A DNA stretch of 64,000 nt from Rufibacter immobilis (GTDB lineage Bacteria > Bacteroidota > Bacteroidia > Cytophagales > Hymenobacteraceae). The position numbers and the translations under genes are program-made. The stretch lies in NCBI RefSeq assembly GCF_003721565.1, contig NZ_RJJE01000002.1, forward strand, positions 514,499 to 578,498. Direction: 5' to 3'. Below, piece after piece: positions 8,413 through 16,455 of the stretch; within the stretch, counting starts at the first letter, position 1, and each line of letters opens with the position of its first letter. Under the pieces are notes generated by a model that was not told the DNA's origin, did no database searches, and saw nothing but the letters and a program-made list of their open reading frames with translations.

Positions 8413-9078
8413 TTATTCAGCGGTGGTTTTCTCTTTTCTTTTGAGCGGAAGGAAATAGCTTGCCGTTACAGCCAAGCTTTGGTTTCTAGAGGCGGCATTA
8501 GTTTGTTCGCTCTTGAAGGCGTTGGTTAGGTTTTGGGTGAACCTAGCTTCCACCTGGAAATTACCCAATGGGGTATTTTTCAGCATGCCCAAGCCAACAC
8601 TCAAGCCAACCATAACAGGATATTCAATCTTCTCACGGTAGTAGCCAAGGTCCTTATCCTCCAGATCGGGCTGGGCGGTTTTCTTCTCAGACAGCAGATA
8701 AGAAACGTTAGGTCCTAGGTTGATCAGGAATTTTGTCTTGTCACTTCCAAAAGCAGCTTGGGTCATAAAGGGCAGCTCCAGGTAATTCAACGTTCTGGTG
8801 TAGGAGGAGGTGTCTGCGCTCAGTTCTTCAGTCCAGCCTCTCTGCACTAAGTTCAGCTCCATCTGAAATCCCAGTTTGGGATGGGCGAAATGCTTTAGCG
8901 CTATCCCGCCGGTGTAGCCCACCATCATCTTCTGCTCAATGGTAGGCTCAAAACTGAACGTAGAGAAATTAGCGCCGGCTCTTACGCCTATAGATGTTTC
9001 TGCCGTGAAGGTTTCCTGCGCTTTCACTGTGCCCGCAAAGGTGATGATCAACAGTAAGAGCGTAATTAATTTCTTCAT
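8413..9078 (-). CDS. Outer-membrane beta-barrel protein (porin family)
   Basis: 221 residues with a clear signal peptide (KKLITLLLLIITFAGTVKAQ). The mature barrel begins TSIGVRAGANFSTFSF and includes the family-typical LNYLELPFMTQAAFG and INLGPNVSYLL. It shares this pattern with the barrels at 38591 and 39439 (FNYIDVPVLARI, EAGPQVSYLL), so they are one family. The length fits an 8-stranded barrel. Function is unassigned. The last residues (PLKRKEKTTAE) are unusually charged for a barrel end. Confidence 0.8.
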   Translation of the reverse strand: MKKLITLLLLIITFAGTVKAQETFTAETSIGVRAGANFSTFSFEPTIEQKMMVGYTGGIALKHFAHPKLGFQMELNLVQRGWTEELSADTSSYTRTLNYLELPFMTQAAFGSDKTKFLINLGPNVSYLLSEKKTAQPDLEDKDLGYYREKIEYPVMVGLSVGLGMLKNTPLGNFQVEARFTQNLTNAFKSEQTNAASRNQSLAVTASYFLPLKRKEKTTAE

Positions 9079-9283
9079 GCTTGGGGTAAGTAAAAGCTTT
9101 GTATAAGATATTGGTATAAAAAAGAACTAGATACTTATAAGTTGCTTCAATTCCTAGGCATAGCTGTTTTAGTGCAGGCAAAGCCGAATGGATCAGGTAT
9201 CGATGTCTAGCAGTTTGCATGGCCCATCTATCAAACGCTCAAACTCAACTCAAGCTGTAGTCTTAGAGGCCGAATGTGATGTG

Positions 9284-9961
9284 TTATCCCAGTTTGTTCT
9301 GCGGATCATCTGGTTTATTAGGCCAGTTCTTCTGATAGTAAGCGCAGAAGTGGGTGAGGGGGCAGCGTTCGCATTGCGGGGTGCGGGCCAGGCAGATGTA
9401 ACGGCCGTGCAGAATAAGCCAGTGGTGCGCTTTGGGCACCAGGTCTACCGGAATGTGTTTAAGCAGTTCTTTCTCCACCTCCAGCGGCGTTTTGGCCTTG
9501 GCGCTTACCAACCCCAACCGCTTAGAAACCCTGAACACGTGCGTGTCTACGGCCATGGCCGGCATGTTGAAGATCACTGAGGCAATCACATTAGAGGTTT
9601 TGCGGCCTACGCCGGGCAGCAGTTGCAGGTCTTCTATGGAGGACGGCACTTCGCCACTGAAGCGCTCTGTGAGCATTTTGCCTAAGCCGGCCAAATGCTT
9701 GGCTTTGTTGTTAGGGTAAGAAATGCTTTTGATGTAAGGGAAAATATCTTCGGCGGTAGCCGTGGCCAGTACTTCAGGCGTTGGGAATGCTTCAAACAGA
9801 GCGGGCGTGACCAGGTTCACCCGCTTGTCTGTACACTGGGCGCTCAGCACCACCGCCACCAGCAGTTCATACGGGTTACGGTAATCCAGCTCCGTCTCGG
9901 CCTCCGGAAAGTTCTGGGTGAAGTACGAAATTAAGTGACGGTAACGCTCTGGTTTGCGCAT
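9284..9961 (-). CDS. nth: Endonuclease III
   Basis: 225 residues from ATG 9961. It is a bifunctional DNA glycosylase/AP lyase for oxidised pyrimidines. The helix-hairpin-helix LLPGVGRKTSNV has catalytic Lys121 and AVDTHVFRVS has catalytic Asp139. The [4Fe-4S] cluster Cys pattern CLARTPQCERCPLTHFC follows the C-x6-C-x2-C-x5-C spacing. An alternative start 5 codons upstream (9976) exists, but family members begin like MRKPERYRHL. It is third in a tight set with the sigma factor and the 76-81 residue gene (18 bp gap), so it is probably co-transcribed. Confidence 0.95.
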   Translation of the reverse strand: MRKPERYRHLISYFTQNFPEAETELDYRNPYELLVAVVLSAQCTDKRVNLVTPALFEAFPTPEVLATATAEDIFPYIKSISYPNNKAKHLAGLGKMLTERFSGEVPSSIEDLQLLPGVGRKTSNVIASVIFNMPAMAVDTHVFRVSKRLGLVSAKAKTPLEVEKELLKHIPVDLVPKAHHWLILHGRYICLARTPQCERCPLTHFCAYYQKNWPNKPDDPQNKLG

Positions 9962-9979
9962 AAAAAAAGTTTGCATCCT

Positions 9980-10210
9980 TTACGGATGCAAACTTACGGT
10001 TTTGGAGTAACTAATGATAGCGTTGGTGACCCGGTCACTTGGTTGGGTGAGCGCTTTCTCCAAGCTGAGCTGGGTGAGGAGCAAATCGGCACAGCATTCG
10101 GCCAGCTCCTGGTCTACCATCAAGGCTTCTTCCAGGGCCAGGCGCCGCTTTTTGGGCAGTTCGTTGTAAAGGTACTGTACTAGATCATGTTGCGTAAAGG
10201 TTTTGATCAT
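9980..10210 (-). CDS. Small acidic protein, candidate cytoplasmic anti-sigma factor
   Basis: 76 residues from ATG 10210 (81 if ATG 10225 is used). It overlaps the 3' end of the ECF sigma gene by 26 bp, a layout expected for translational coupling of a sigma factor with its regulator. It reads MIKTFTQHDLVQYLYNEL, then a helical region LALEEALMVDQELAECC, with no membrane helix. The N-terminal pattern resembles the sigma-binding part of anti-sigma factors (short helices, acidic), but the zinc motif and membrane anchor are absent. Function is inferred from position and shape only. Confidence 0.6.
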   Translation of the reverse strand: MIKTFTQHDLVQYLYNELPKKRRLALEEALMVDQELAECCADLLLTQLSLEKALTQPSDRVTNAIISYSKTVSLHP

Positions 10211-10784
10211 AGGCTGCTTTATCATTGGACATTTTTTTCCGCAGGTTAATTAATGCGTATCTCATTCTGCCCAAAGCCGTGTTAATGCTAACTCCGGTAG
10301 CCTCTGCTATCTCCTGAAAACTCATGTCAGCGTAGTGGCGCATGATGAGCACCTCTTTCTGCGCGGCCGGCAACTGTTGAATCAGTTCCCGCAGACGGGC
10401 ATGGGTTTCCTCTTTGATCCTCACAGATTCCACTGATTCCTCAGAGAAGCTCAAGGTGTTAAACACATTGCTGCCGTCTTCCAAAGTAATCATGGGGCTT
10501 CGTTTCTCCCTTCGGAAGTAGTCAATAGCCAGGTTATGGGCGATACGGCAGATCCAGGATGAAAATTTTCCTTCTTCGTTGTAACGACCGCTCTTCATGG
10601 TATGGATAGCTTTCACAAACGTTTCCTGCAACAGGTCTTCGGCCGTGTAAGTATCTTTTACTATAAGCAGAATAGTGGTGTATACCTTGCTTTTGTGGCG
10701 GGTCACCAATTCCTCAAACGCACTCTCGTTACCAGCGATATACGACGTCACTAACGCCGAATCATTTAGCTGTACTGTATTCAT
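10185..10784 (-). CDS. ECF-type RNA polymerase sigma factor
   Basis: 199 residues. It directs RNA polymerase to a specific promoter set. Region 2 is at about 25-95 (AEDLLQETFVKAI, then FSSWICRIAHNLAIDYFRR). Region 4 is at about 135-185, with helix-turn-helix MSFQEIAEATGVSINTALGR. Its own promoter is good: TATATTTG and TTG separated by 20 bp (10865-10895). The small overlapping gene downstream may restrain it. The regulon is unknown. The pairing with nth recurs in Bacteroidota, but a DNA-damage role is not shown by the sequence. Confidence 0.92.
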   Translation of the reverse strand: MNTVQLNDSALVTSYIAGNESAFEELVTRHKSKVYTTILLIVKDTYTAEDLLQETFVKAIHTMKSGRYNEEGKFSSWICRIAHNLAIDYFRREKRSPMITLEDGSNVFNTLSFSEESVESVRIKEETHARLRELIQQLPAAQKEVLIMRHYADMSFQEIAEATGVSINTALGRMRYALINLRKKMSNDKAAYDQNLYAT

Positions 10785-10864
10785 CTAAATCTACAATTAA
10801 AGTAACGTAGAGGTTTATGCCATATTGTGAGGTTTGGTTAAATAGATAGGTTTTGAGCGTTTAT

Positions 10865-10895
10865 CAAATATAGAGAATAAGACATCCAAATGCAA
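10865..10895 (-). promoter_or_regulatory. Promoter of the ECF sigma operon
   Basis: Minus strand: -33 TTG (10893-10895), 20-bp spacer, -7 TATATTTG (10865-10872). This fits the Bacteroidota housekeeping consensus. It lies 81 bp upstream of the start. Confidence 0.65.
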
Positions 10896-10927
10896 CGGGT
10901 TAAAATAAACTCAAAAACTTTTTTTCA

Positions 10928-10964
10928 GTTTTTGCTCATTTCCAGAAAAACGGCCCCTAAACGC
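10928..10964. repeat. Intergenic palindrome, degenerate copy
   Basis: Well-kept right arm aaaaacggcccctaaacgc; left arm (cagtttttgctcattt) largely decayed. Confidence 0.65.
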
Positions 10965-10965
10965 T

Positions 10966-11034
10966 AAAAAAAGGCAAACCCCACATAAAAGCAAAAATTG
11001 GACCAACTCTAATAGTGCTTAGGGTTTTGCCTTG
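10966..11034 (-). terminator. Possible terminator of the YitT-family gene
   Basis: On the minus strand aaggcaaaaccct pairs with ggggtttgcctt across a long loop (about 40 nt) and is followed by a T-run. The long loop lowers confidence. Confidence 0.4.
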
Positions 11035-11110
11035 GGGAGAGGAGGGGAATTTTTGCTGAAGATGTAAGCAAATTTACTGGAGTCTGAGGGGAAAGCCTCA
11101 TGAATAGGCG

Positions 11111-11998
11111 TTAGTGTGACAAAGGACGTTTCTTGATCATGCCGCCGGAGGTGTCATTGATGCTGTGCATGATGAGGAACGCCGATGGATCTAGTTCTGA
11201 GATAAGCGTTTTGAGCCGCTGCACCTCCAAGCGGGTGACTACGCAGTAGAGGATGTCTACCTCATCGCCGGAGAAGCCCCGCTGGCCTTTGTAGATGGTG
11301 ACCGCCCGGCCCAGTTGGTTCAAGATCGCTTCCCTGATGGTGGCGCTGTGAATGGAAACAATGGTGACGCCCGTATATTCCTCAATGCCATGGATAAGAA
11401 AGTCCACAGTTTTAGAGGCGGTGAGGTAGGTGAGCACGGAGTACATGGCAGGCTCTAGGCCCAGGACAAATGCCGCTCCCAGAAAGAGGATCAGGTTGAT
11501 GATCAGGATCACATCGCCAATGGTGAGGCTGGTGCGTTTGCTCACTAGCAGGGCCAGAATCTCTGTGCCGTCCAGCACGCTGCCGCCTCTAATGGAAAGC
11601 CCAATGCCCGCACCCAGGAAGAACCCGCCGAAGACTGCCGTGAGCAGCTTGTCATCGGTGAGAATGGGTACTTCCAGCGTGAGTAAGACAACGGCCAGGC
11701 CTGTGACGGCCAGAAAACTCTTAAAGGCGAAGGAATGGCCCACTAATTTATAGCCGGCAATGAAAAACGGCGTGTTAATGAGCAGAATGAGGAACGGGAG
11801 CGGTATACCAGCGCTCTTGGACATGAGCATAGACAGGCCCGTCACGCCGCCATCAATAAAATGGTTGGGAATAAGAAAGCCTTTCAGGCCAAGTCCGGCG
11901 GAACAGATCCCGAAGCCAATAAGTAATACATCGCGGAGTCTGCCCCAGGGGCGCTTGATCTTGATAGGGGCAGAAATGCTTGGGAATGGTGGTTTCAA
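11111..11998 (-). CDS. YitT-family membrane protein (DUF161 + DUF2179)
   Basis: 295 residues. An integral membrane protein with about five to six helices (about 22-185), including VLLIGFGICSAGLGLKGFLI, AFKSFLAVTGLAVVLLTL and LFLGAAFVLGLEPAMYSVL. The loops carry family motifs IPNHFIDGGVTGLSM and SIRGGSVLDGTEILAL. A C-terminal soluble DUF2179 domain (about 205-290) contains TIYKGQRGFSGDEVDILYCVV. The family is widespread; its substrate is not established. The gene is followed by a 12-kb-mark secreted protein gene upstream on the same strand, 23 bp away. Confidence 0.87.
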   Translation of the reverse strand: MKPPFPSISAPIKIKRPWGRLRDVLLIGFGICSAGLGLKGFLIPNHFIDGGVTGLSMLMSKSAGIPLPFLILLINTPFFIAGYKLVGHSFAFKSFLAVTGLAVVLLTLEVPILTDDKLLTAVFGGFFLGAGIGLSIRGGSVLDGTEILALLVSKRTSLTIGDVILIINLILFLGAAFVLGLEPAMYSVLTYLTASKTVDFLIHGIEEYTGVTIVSIHSATIREAILNQLGRAVTIYKGQRGFSGDEVDILYCVVTRLEVQRLKTLISELDPSAFLIMHSINDTSGGMIKKRPLSH

Positions 11999-12021
11999 AA
12001 GGACACAGACTTAGAAGGTGC

Positions 12022-12654
12022 TTATTGAGAGGCGCCGGGAAGTGCCTGTAACTGCTGGTTTATGATGGAGAGCTGCTTGTCTAACCCACTGTGATGGGCT
12101 TCAATGCTGCGGCGTTCGGCAGGGGTGAGGTTGGCTTCCAGCAGAGCCGTGCGTTGCTCCATCAGTTTAACTAACTGCTCCAGCAGCTTAATCTTCCTGT
12201 CCTGCGCTAGGCTGTAGGTGTACGTCTGTTTCTGGTTGCCCGCAGAGACTATCTGGCCGTCTATTACGTTTATGCGCGTTTCAGTGTCGCCTACTACCTG
12301 CTTCTCATGGTCAACAATGGTAGTGTGGGTGAAAATATCATCGGCGGCCAAGACAATTTGCCCCTGCGGGCTCACGGCGTTCTTCTGCTTAAGGGTGTAT
12401 GTCTTGCCATTCGCCAGGCGTACCTGCCCGTTGGGTGATACCACCGTGCCGTTGCTGTATTGCACGGGTTCCCGTAGCTCAGACACATTGCCTCCTTTAT
12501 GATGCACCAATTTGCCTTCCCGCCAGAAAATAGTGTTGTCTTTGAGGTTGGCTGTGTGGCGTACAGAATCCTGGGTTTGCTGGGCCAGAACGTGGTCTGG
12601 GAGCAGCGTGGCGGCGAAGAGAAGAATACAGGTATAAAGCAGGGTTCTTTTCAT
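12022..12654 (-). CDS. Secreted protein with repeated 'YSNGTVVSPNGQVRLANGK' motifs (DUF6799-like)
   Basis: 210 residues from ATG 12654 (an ATG two codons upstream is also possible). It has a signal peptide (TLLYTCILLFAATLLPDHVLA). The middle carries short beta repeats: WREGKLVHHKGGNVSEL, VQYSNGTVVSPNGQVRLANG and TLKQKNAVSPQGQIVL, a pattern I associate with DUF6799 proteins of Hymenobacteraceae. The C-terminal 60 residues form a predicted coiled coil (LEQLVKLMEQRTALLEANL). Function is unknown. It lies 23 bp upstream of the YitT gene and may share its transcript. Confidence 0.65.
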   Translation of the reverse strand: MKRTLLYTCILLFAATLLPDHVLAQQTQDSVRHTANLKDNTIFWREGKLVHHKGGNVSELREPVQYSNGTVVSPNGQVRLANGKTYTLKQKNAVSPQGQIVLAADDIFTHTTIVDHEKQVVGDTETRINVIDGQIVSAGNQKQTYTYSLAQDRKIKLLEQLVKLMEQRTALLEANLTPAERRSIEAHHSGLDKQLSIINQQLQALPGASQ

Positions 12655-12845
12655 AGTCATACTTCTATTAGATGCTCTATATACGGTAATCTCTATTTAA
12701 AGGGCTATGTTAAAGCTCCTCACCCTGTATCTGGAGAAACGAACGATTTGAAAGATATAAGCAGGTTCTTTGAATAATTTAATTTATGGCTAATCCTTGG
12801 GTTGATGAGGTCCGTATAAACCAGTGTATGGGATATGAATTTTAC

Positions 12846-13220
12846 ATGAACCCTGAGCTGAGGGAAGAGGTGAGGAAAGACCTGAAAGTGCAGGAGAAAG
12901 CCAATGCAGAAATTAAAGATGCCCTGGCTTTTGAACGTACTTCCTTTGCGAACGAGAGAACGTTTCTGGCTTATCTGCGAACGTCTCTGTCGCTGATTAT
13001 TGCGGGAGTTTCCCTGCATCAGTTCTTTAATACTACGGCTTCTATGTGGTTGGCCGCTATTCTAATCCCGTTAGGCCTCGGGATTGGCATTGTAGGTTAT
13101 CGGAAGTTCGCGAAGAAACGGATGCTGATTCAGGTGAAACGTGAGGCTTACGTGCCTGCGAAGCAGATGCTGGCGCTGCTCAAAGCCGAAAAGGCAAACC
13201 AGATGAAGGTAAGCCACTGA
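12846..13220 (+). CDS. DUF202 (YidH-type) membrane protein
   Basis: 124 residues from ATG 12846. The signature FERTSFANERTFLAYLRTSL is followed by two to three membrane helices (LSLIIAGVSLHQFF, MWLAAILIPLGLGIGIVGY) and a basic tail. DUF202 proteins are small inner-membrane proteins; eukaryotic relatives belong to the VTC family, but the bacterial function is not known. The frame is open to ATG 12786; the extra 20 residues (WVDEVRINQC) look unlike the family, so I prefer the internal ATG. Confidence 0.8.
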   Translation: MNPELREEVRKDLKVQEKANAEIKDALAFERTSFANERTFLAYLRTSLSLIIAGVSLHQFFNTTASMWLAAILIPLGLGIGIVGYRKFAKKRMLIQVKREAYVPAKQMLALLKAEKANQMKVSH

Positions 13221-13390
13221 TAAAGGCATGAACGGCGGTAGTTTAAATTGTAATATTCTGAAATAAGGAAGCGTGGCGGGTGACGAGAAGGTGTTGTTGG
13301 AGTGCAAAACCGCCCGCTTCTTTTTTCTTTCTCTTTGAGAGTGGTGCCCCGGCTTCGCAAGCCAGGTGAACCGCCTGGCAATATATCCAA

Positions 13391-13435
13391 CAAAAAAAGC
13401 AGCAGCAGGTCTTGGGATCATCTGCTGCTTTTTTA
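13391..13435. terminator. Bidirectional terminator
   Basis: Stem of aaaaaagcagcagcag and ctgctgctttttt with T-runs in both directions, between the DUF202 and haemoglobin genes, which converge. Confidence 0.75.
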
Positions 13436-13436
13436 C

Positions 13437-13474
13437 CGTTTAGGGGCTCTTTTTAGAAAAAGAGCCCCTAAACG
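13437..13474. repeat. Intergenic palindrome, perfect copy with ct/ag variant arms
   Basis: Arms cgtttaggggctctttt and aaaagagcccctaaacg. The tg/ca of other copies is replaced by tc/ga on both sides, so pairing is kept. Confidence 0.9.
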
Positions 13475-13477
13475 CAC

Positions 13478-13873
13478 TTATGGTTTCACCACGGGAACTG
13501 CCCATAAACCCATTTTCATCTGGAATATGTTGGCAATGCTGGTTGCTTTCTGCTTAGCTTGTTCGGCCATGGGCCCGGCAAATAAATCCTCTACCGTCTG
13601 AATAAACAGGGCAATCCAGCGGGTGAAATGGGTGCGTTCTATGGGCAGGGCAAGGTGTTTGGGGAACGGCTGGCCTTTATACGCCATGGACCCAAACAGC
13701 ACTGAGCTCCAGAAGGCATACATGTTGGGCAAGTGGTGCTCCCAGTCAACGTGCGCAACCTCATTGAAAATAGGTCTTAAAAGATCGTCTTGGTTTACGT
13801 GCCCGTAGAACGTGTCTACCAGTGTGCGGATATCTTCTTCCGTGGCGATGTCTGTTCTTCTCTCCTGCTCCAT
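13478..13873 (-). CDS. Group III truncated haemoglobin
   Basis: 131 residues. A small 2-on-2 globin that binds haem and O2 or NO. The family pattern is clear: LVDTFYGHVNQDDLLRPIF, then HLPNMYAFWSSVLFGSMAY, GQPFPKHLALP and the region with the proximal His in RTHFTRWIALF. Length is normal for group III. In other bacteria such proteins are linked to microaerobic respiration or nitrosative stress; here no neighbour supports either role. Confidence 0.9.
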   Translation of the reverse strand: MEQERRTDIATEEDIRTLVDTFYGHVNQDDLLRPIFNEVAHVDWEHHLPNMYAFWSSVLFGSMAYKGQPFPKHLALPIERTHFTRWIALFIQTVEDLFAGPMAEQAKQKATSIANIFQMKMGLWAVPVVKP

Positions 13874-13960
13874 AGTATATCTAAAATCCTTCCTGCTCCT
13901 TTTTTCTTTAACACTGCAAGGTTAACCACGGGTGCCCCATAAAGAAATGATATTGGTCAG

Positions 13961-13996
13961 TTTTGCCTTGTTTTCAGAAAAATAGCCTCTAAACGC
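13961..13996. repeat. Intergenic palindrome, mixed-arm copy
   Basis: Left arm ttttgccttgtttt, right arm aaaaatagcctctaaacgc. Confidence 0.7.
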
Positions 13997-14035
13997 AAGA
14001 AGGCTTGGCAGAACTACGCTGCCAAGCCTTCTTTG
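13997..14035 (-). terminator. Terminator after the 14060 gene
   Basis: Perfect stem agaaggcttggca / tgccaagccttct with a short loop; T/A-runs outside. Confidence 0.75.
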
Positions 14036-14059
14036 AGGTATCTCTTTCTGAGGAAAATG

Positions 14060-14494
14060 TTATTGGGCGACTTCCTTTAGCTGGCATGTCTTGAGCCAAT
14101 GCAGAGCGTCAATTTCAGACGTGAACACTTCAAAATCGGCTCCCTGGCCATACCAAGGCTGGAGCCGCATCTCCTCAATTACTTTTGTGGTTTGTAGGTC
14201 TTCGGTGTGGGCAGGGGTAACCAGGTAGGCCACATGGGTGATGTGGGGTAACTGACCGTGCAACGCACTGTAAAATGACTCCATGACCCACTGTGCGTCT
14301 TCCCCCGAGAGTGGACCCCGGCTCCGGACGTCAAACAACCAGTAGCGAGCGCTTGTCTCCCGGGCCAGTTCCAACACCTGTTGGTATACTTCCCTCGTAG
14401 TGAGTGCATATACCGGTTGGGGCCAACGCAAAAACAGCACATCCAGGTCTGGACGGTATGTGAGCGCAATGGCATCTAAAAATAAAGGAGACAT
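14060..14494 (-). CDS. Hypothetical cytoplasmic protein, STAS/SpoIIAA-like shape
   Basis: 144 residues, no signal or membrane helix. The alternating pattern (LTYRPDLDVLFLRWPQPVYA, YWLFDVRSRGPL, HVAYLVTPAH, FEVFTSEIDALHWL) looks like a small alpha/beta fold of the STAS/SEC14-like type common in Bacteroidota. The protein at 55826 has a comparable layout ending in a similar xxEEARNWL helix. This is a guess at the fold, not a recognised family. Divergent from the MFS gene. Confidence 0.6.
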   Translation of the reverse strand: MSPLFLDAIALTYRPDLDVLFLRWPQPVYALTTREVYQQVLELARETSARYWLFDVRSRGPLSGEDAQWVMESFYSALHGQLPHITHVAYLVTPAHTEDLQTTKVIEEMRLQPWYGQGADFEVFTSEIDALHWLKTCQLKEVAQ

Positions 14495-14571
14495 AAATAA
14501 GCTATTTTACGAGGTAAACTTACAAAATTCTGGGAAGGCAAGCGAAAGCTGCCGTAAATACTTTATGAGGC

Positions 14572-14604
14572 AGTATCTATATAGGTAACAACTATATAGA
14601 TACT
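14572..14604. promoter_or_regulatory. 13-bp perfect inverted repeat, candidate operator
   Basis: Arms agtatctatatag and ctatatagatact with a 7-nt spacer gtaacaa, in the gap between the divergent 14060 and MFS genes. It has no T-run and is AT-rich, so it looks more like a repressor site than a terminator. Confidence 0.5.
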
Positions 14605-14680
14605 ATTCGTTCGCTGCTTCTTTAGAATAACTCATTATCCTAGAAGAATACAATAACTTTACGGTCTTTAAGCATCACTT

Positions 14681-15940
14681 GTGGCAACAACACCCCCAAT
14701 TCCGGAAGAACGGCATGACCCTTACGCTGTTCTCCGTATTCCTGAGTTCCGGCTTTATATCTCGGCCCGTTTCTGTATCACTTTGGCCATGCAAATCCAG
14801 GCGGTGGTGGTGGGGTGGCAGATCTATGACCTCACCAAAGATCCGCTGGCGCTGGGCTTGATTGGGTTGGTGGAGGCTATTCCGTCTATCACGGTGGCGC
14901 TCTATGCTGGCCACGTGGCCGATATTGTTCCGCGTAAGCGCATCATCATGACGGTGCTGAGCGTGCTGCTTTTCTGCTCTCTGTCGCTGTTGTTCTATAC
15001 CTTAGATGTGGGGCAGGTGCTGCACCAGTTCGGCACCACGCCCATTTACTCTGTGATTTTCCTGAGCGGTCTGGCGCGTGGGTTCATGGGGCCGGCCACG
15101 TTTTCGTTCATGCCGCAGCTCTTGCCAGACAAAAAGTTCTACGCCAACGCCATCACCTGGAGCAGTTCCACGTGGCAGGCGGCCTCGGTGGCGGGCCCGG
15201 CCATTGGCGGATTGGTGTACGCCTTCGGTGGGGTTTCAGCGGCGTTCAGCGTTGATGCCGCGCTGGTGTTGCTGGCGTTGGTGCTCTACGGTTTTATAGC
15301 GGGTAGGCCGCTGCCGCTGAGCAATGGCCCTAAACTCAACATCAAAGAAAGTTTGCAGACGGGGCTCAAGTTCGTGTTCGGGAACCAGATTATTTTGAGT
15401 GCGCTGGCCCTGGATATGTTTGCCGTGCTCTTCGGCGGAGCCGTGGCCTTGCTGCCCATTTTTGCGTCAGATATTCTCCAAATAGGGCCGCAGGGCTTGG
15501 GCTTACTGCGGTCGGCCCCAGCCATTGGCTCGGTGACTATGGCGGTGTTTATGGCCTACCGGCCGATTACCTTTAACGCTGGGAAGAAGATGCTGTGGGC
15601 TGTAGCGGGGTTTGGGGCCTGTATCATTGGGTTCGGGCTGTCGCAGCTTTTCTGGCTGTCGTTTGCCCTGCTGCTCCTGAGCGGCGTGCTGGACAGCGTA
15701 TCGGTGATCATCCGCTCTACGTTGATCCATACGCTTACGCCAGAATACATGAAAGGCCGCGTCTCCAGCGTGAACAACATCTTTGTGGGCTCCAGCAACG
15801 AGATCGGTTCCTTTGAATCTGGTCTGGCCGCCAAACTGCTGGGCGTGGTGCCCTCAGTGGTGTTCGGCGGCACGATGACCATCCTCATCGTTTCCTTCAC
15901 CGCCTGGAAAGCCGATAAGCTCCGGAAGTTGAGTTTGTAG
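14681..15940 (+). CDS. MFS transporter (EntS/MFS_3-like exporter)
   Basis: 419 residues from a GTG start. A major-facilitator protein with about 12 helices. The loop 2-3 motif GHVADIVPRKRIIM and the opening YAVLRIPEFRLYISARFCI fit the MFS_3 group that includes the enterobactin exporter EntS and macrolide exporters. Export of a small molecule is likely; the substrate is unknown and no siderophore genes are nearby. A weak -7 box TAACTTTA (14654-14661) lies 20 bp upstream, downstream of a 13-bp inverted repeat that may be an operator. Confidence 0.85.
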   Translation: MATTPPIPEERHDPYAVLRIPEFRLYISARFCITLAMQIQAVVVGWQIYDLTKDPLALGLIGLVEAIPSITVALYAGHVADIVPRKRIIMTVLSVLLFCSLSLLFYTLDVGQVLHQFGTTPIYSVIFLSGLARGFMGPATFSFMPQLLPDKKFYANAITWSSSTWQAASVAGPAIGGLVYAFGGVSAAFSVDAALVLLALVLYGFIAGRPLPLSNGPKLNIKESLQTGLKFVFGNQIILSALALDMFAVLFGGAVALLPIFASDILQIGPQGLGLLRSAPAIGSVTMAVFMAYRPITFNAGKKMLWAVAGFGACIIGFGLSQLFWLSFALLLLSGVLDSVSVIIRSTLIHTLTPEYMKGRVSSVNNIFVGSSNEIGSFESGLAAKLLGVVPSVVFGGTMTILIVSFTAWKADKLRKLSL

Positions 15941-15953
15941 CGGTAGTGAAAGC

Positions 15954-16013
15954 AAAACCCTCTGCGTTTAGAGGCTGTTTTCTGAAAAACAGCCTCTAAA
16001 CGCAGAGGGTTTT
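15954..16013. terminator. Extended palindrome acting as a likely bidirectional terminator
   Basis: The palindrome core (15964-16003; arms gcgtttagaggctgtttt and aaaacagcctctaaacgc) is extended by aaaaccctct / agagggtttt, giving T-runs outside. It follows the MFS stop by 13 bp. The arms carry matched a/t changes versus the usual gggg/cccc. Confidence 0.7.
15964..16003. repeat. Intergenic palindrome, perfect copy with gagg/cctc arms
   Basis: The core of the terminator above; the change from ggggc to gaggc is matched in the other arm. Confidence 0.9.
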
Positions 16014-16051
16014 ATGGGTAGAGTTCTGTGCGGTTGTTAGGACAAAAGGCA

Positions 16052-16387
16052 GCTGGCGCAGACGCTCGTAGGAGCTACGCACACTACGAGGTCTTTTGAG
16101 TGGGTGGTATTGCCGCTAGAGAAGTAGTTGAACCCACCCCTACCCCTCCCAGGAGGGGAGTCTTGTTGCATAGAAACGGAATTTCATGCTAGTAGAAGCC
16201 TTTTCCCTTGACATGGATAGAACATGAAAGCTACACCCGTGACTATGGCGGTGATCACACTCTAGCTATTACTCCCCTTTGAAAGGGGATATTGACATGG
16301 GAGAACACGCATCGCAGAGGAATGGGCGAACAGCAAATTCTCCACGCATTCCAGATATTCCCCTCCTCGGAGGGGTAGGGGTGGGTT
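16052..16387 (+). repeat. Left copy of the inverted-repeat module flanking the metal-efflux operon
   Basis: It begins ctggcgcagacgctcg, contains ctacgaggtctt, then a sub-element with terminal inverted repeats acccacccctacccctcc (16131-16387) and interior words such as gagtcttgttgcatag and actctagct. The reverse complement of 23048-23354 shows the same order and much of the same interior, with mismatches and small indels. It has no coding capacity and looks like a non-autonomous (MITE-like) unit. Confidence 0.8.
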
Positions 16388-16391
16388 CATC

Positions 16392-16428
16392 CGTTTAGCG
16401 CCTCTTTATTCCCAAAACTAGCCAAAAC
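16392..16428. repeat. Intergenic palindrome, mixed-arm copy
   Basis: Left arm cgtttagcgcctcttt, right arm aaaactagccaaaac. Confidence 0.65.
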
Positions 16429-16455
16429 TGACTCAAGACTCAGAACTACCTAAGA

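Larger units (their letters stand above)
10785..11110. other. Intergenic, sigma promoter and YitT-gene 3' region
   Basis: 326 bp. It holds the minus-strand sigma promoter (10865-10895), a degenerate palindrome (10928-10964) and a terminator-like hairpin (10966-11034). No further coding frame was seen. Confidence 0.6.
15941..16455. other. Repeat island downstream of the MFS gene and the efflux operon
   Basis: 515 bp without a gene. In order it holds an extended palindrome (15954-16013), an 'acgctcgtagg' unit (16061-16095), a module with acccacccctacccctcc ends (16131-16387), a degenerate palindrome (16392-16428) and a short 'actcagaact' tract by the stop codon of the adaptor gene. Confidence 0.85.
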
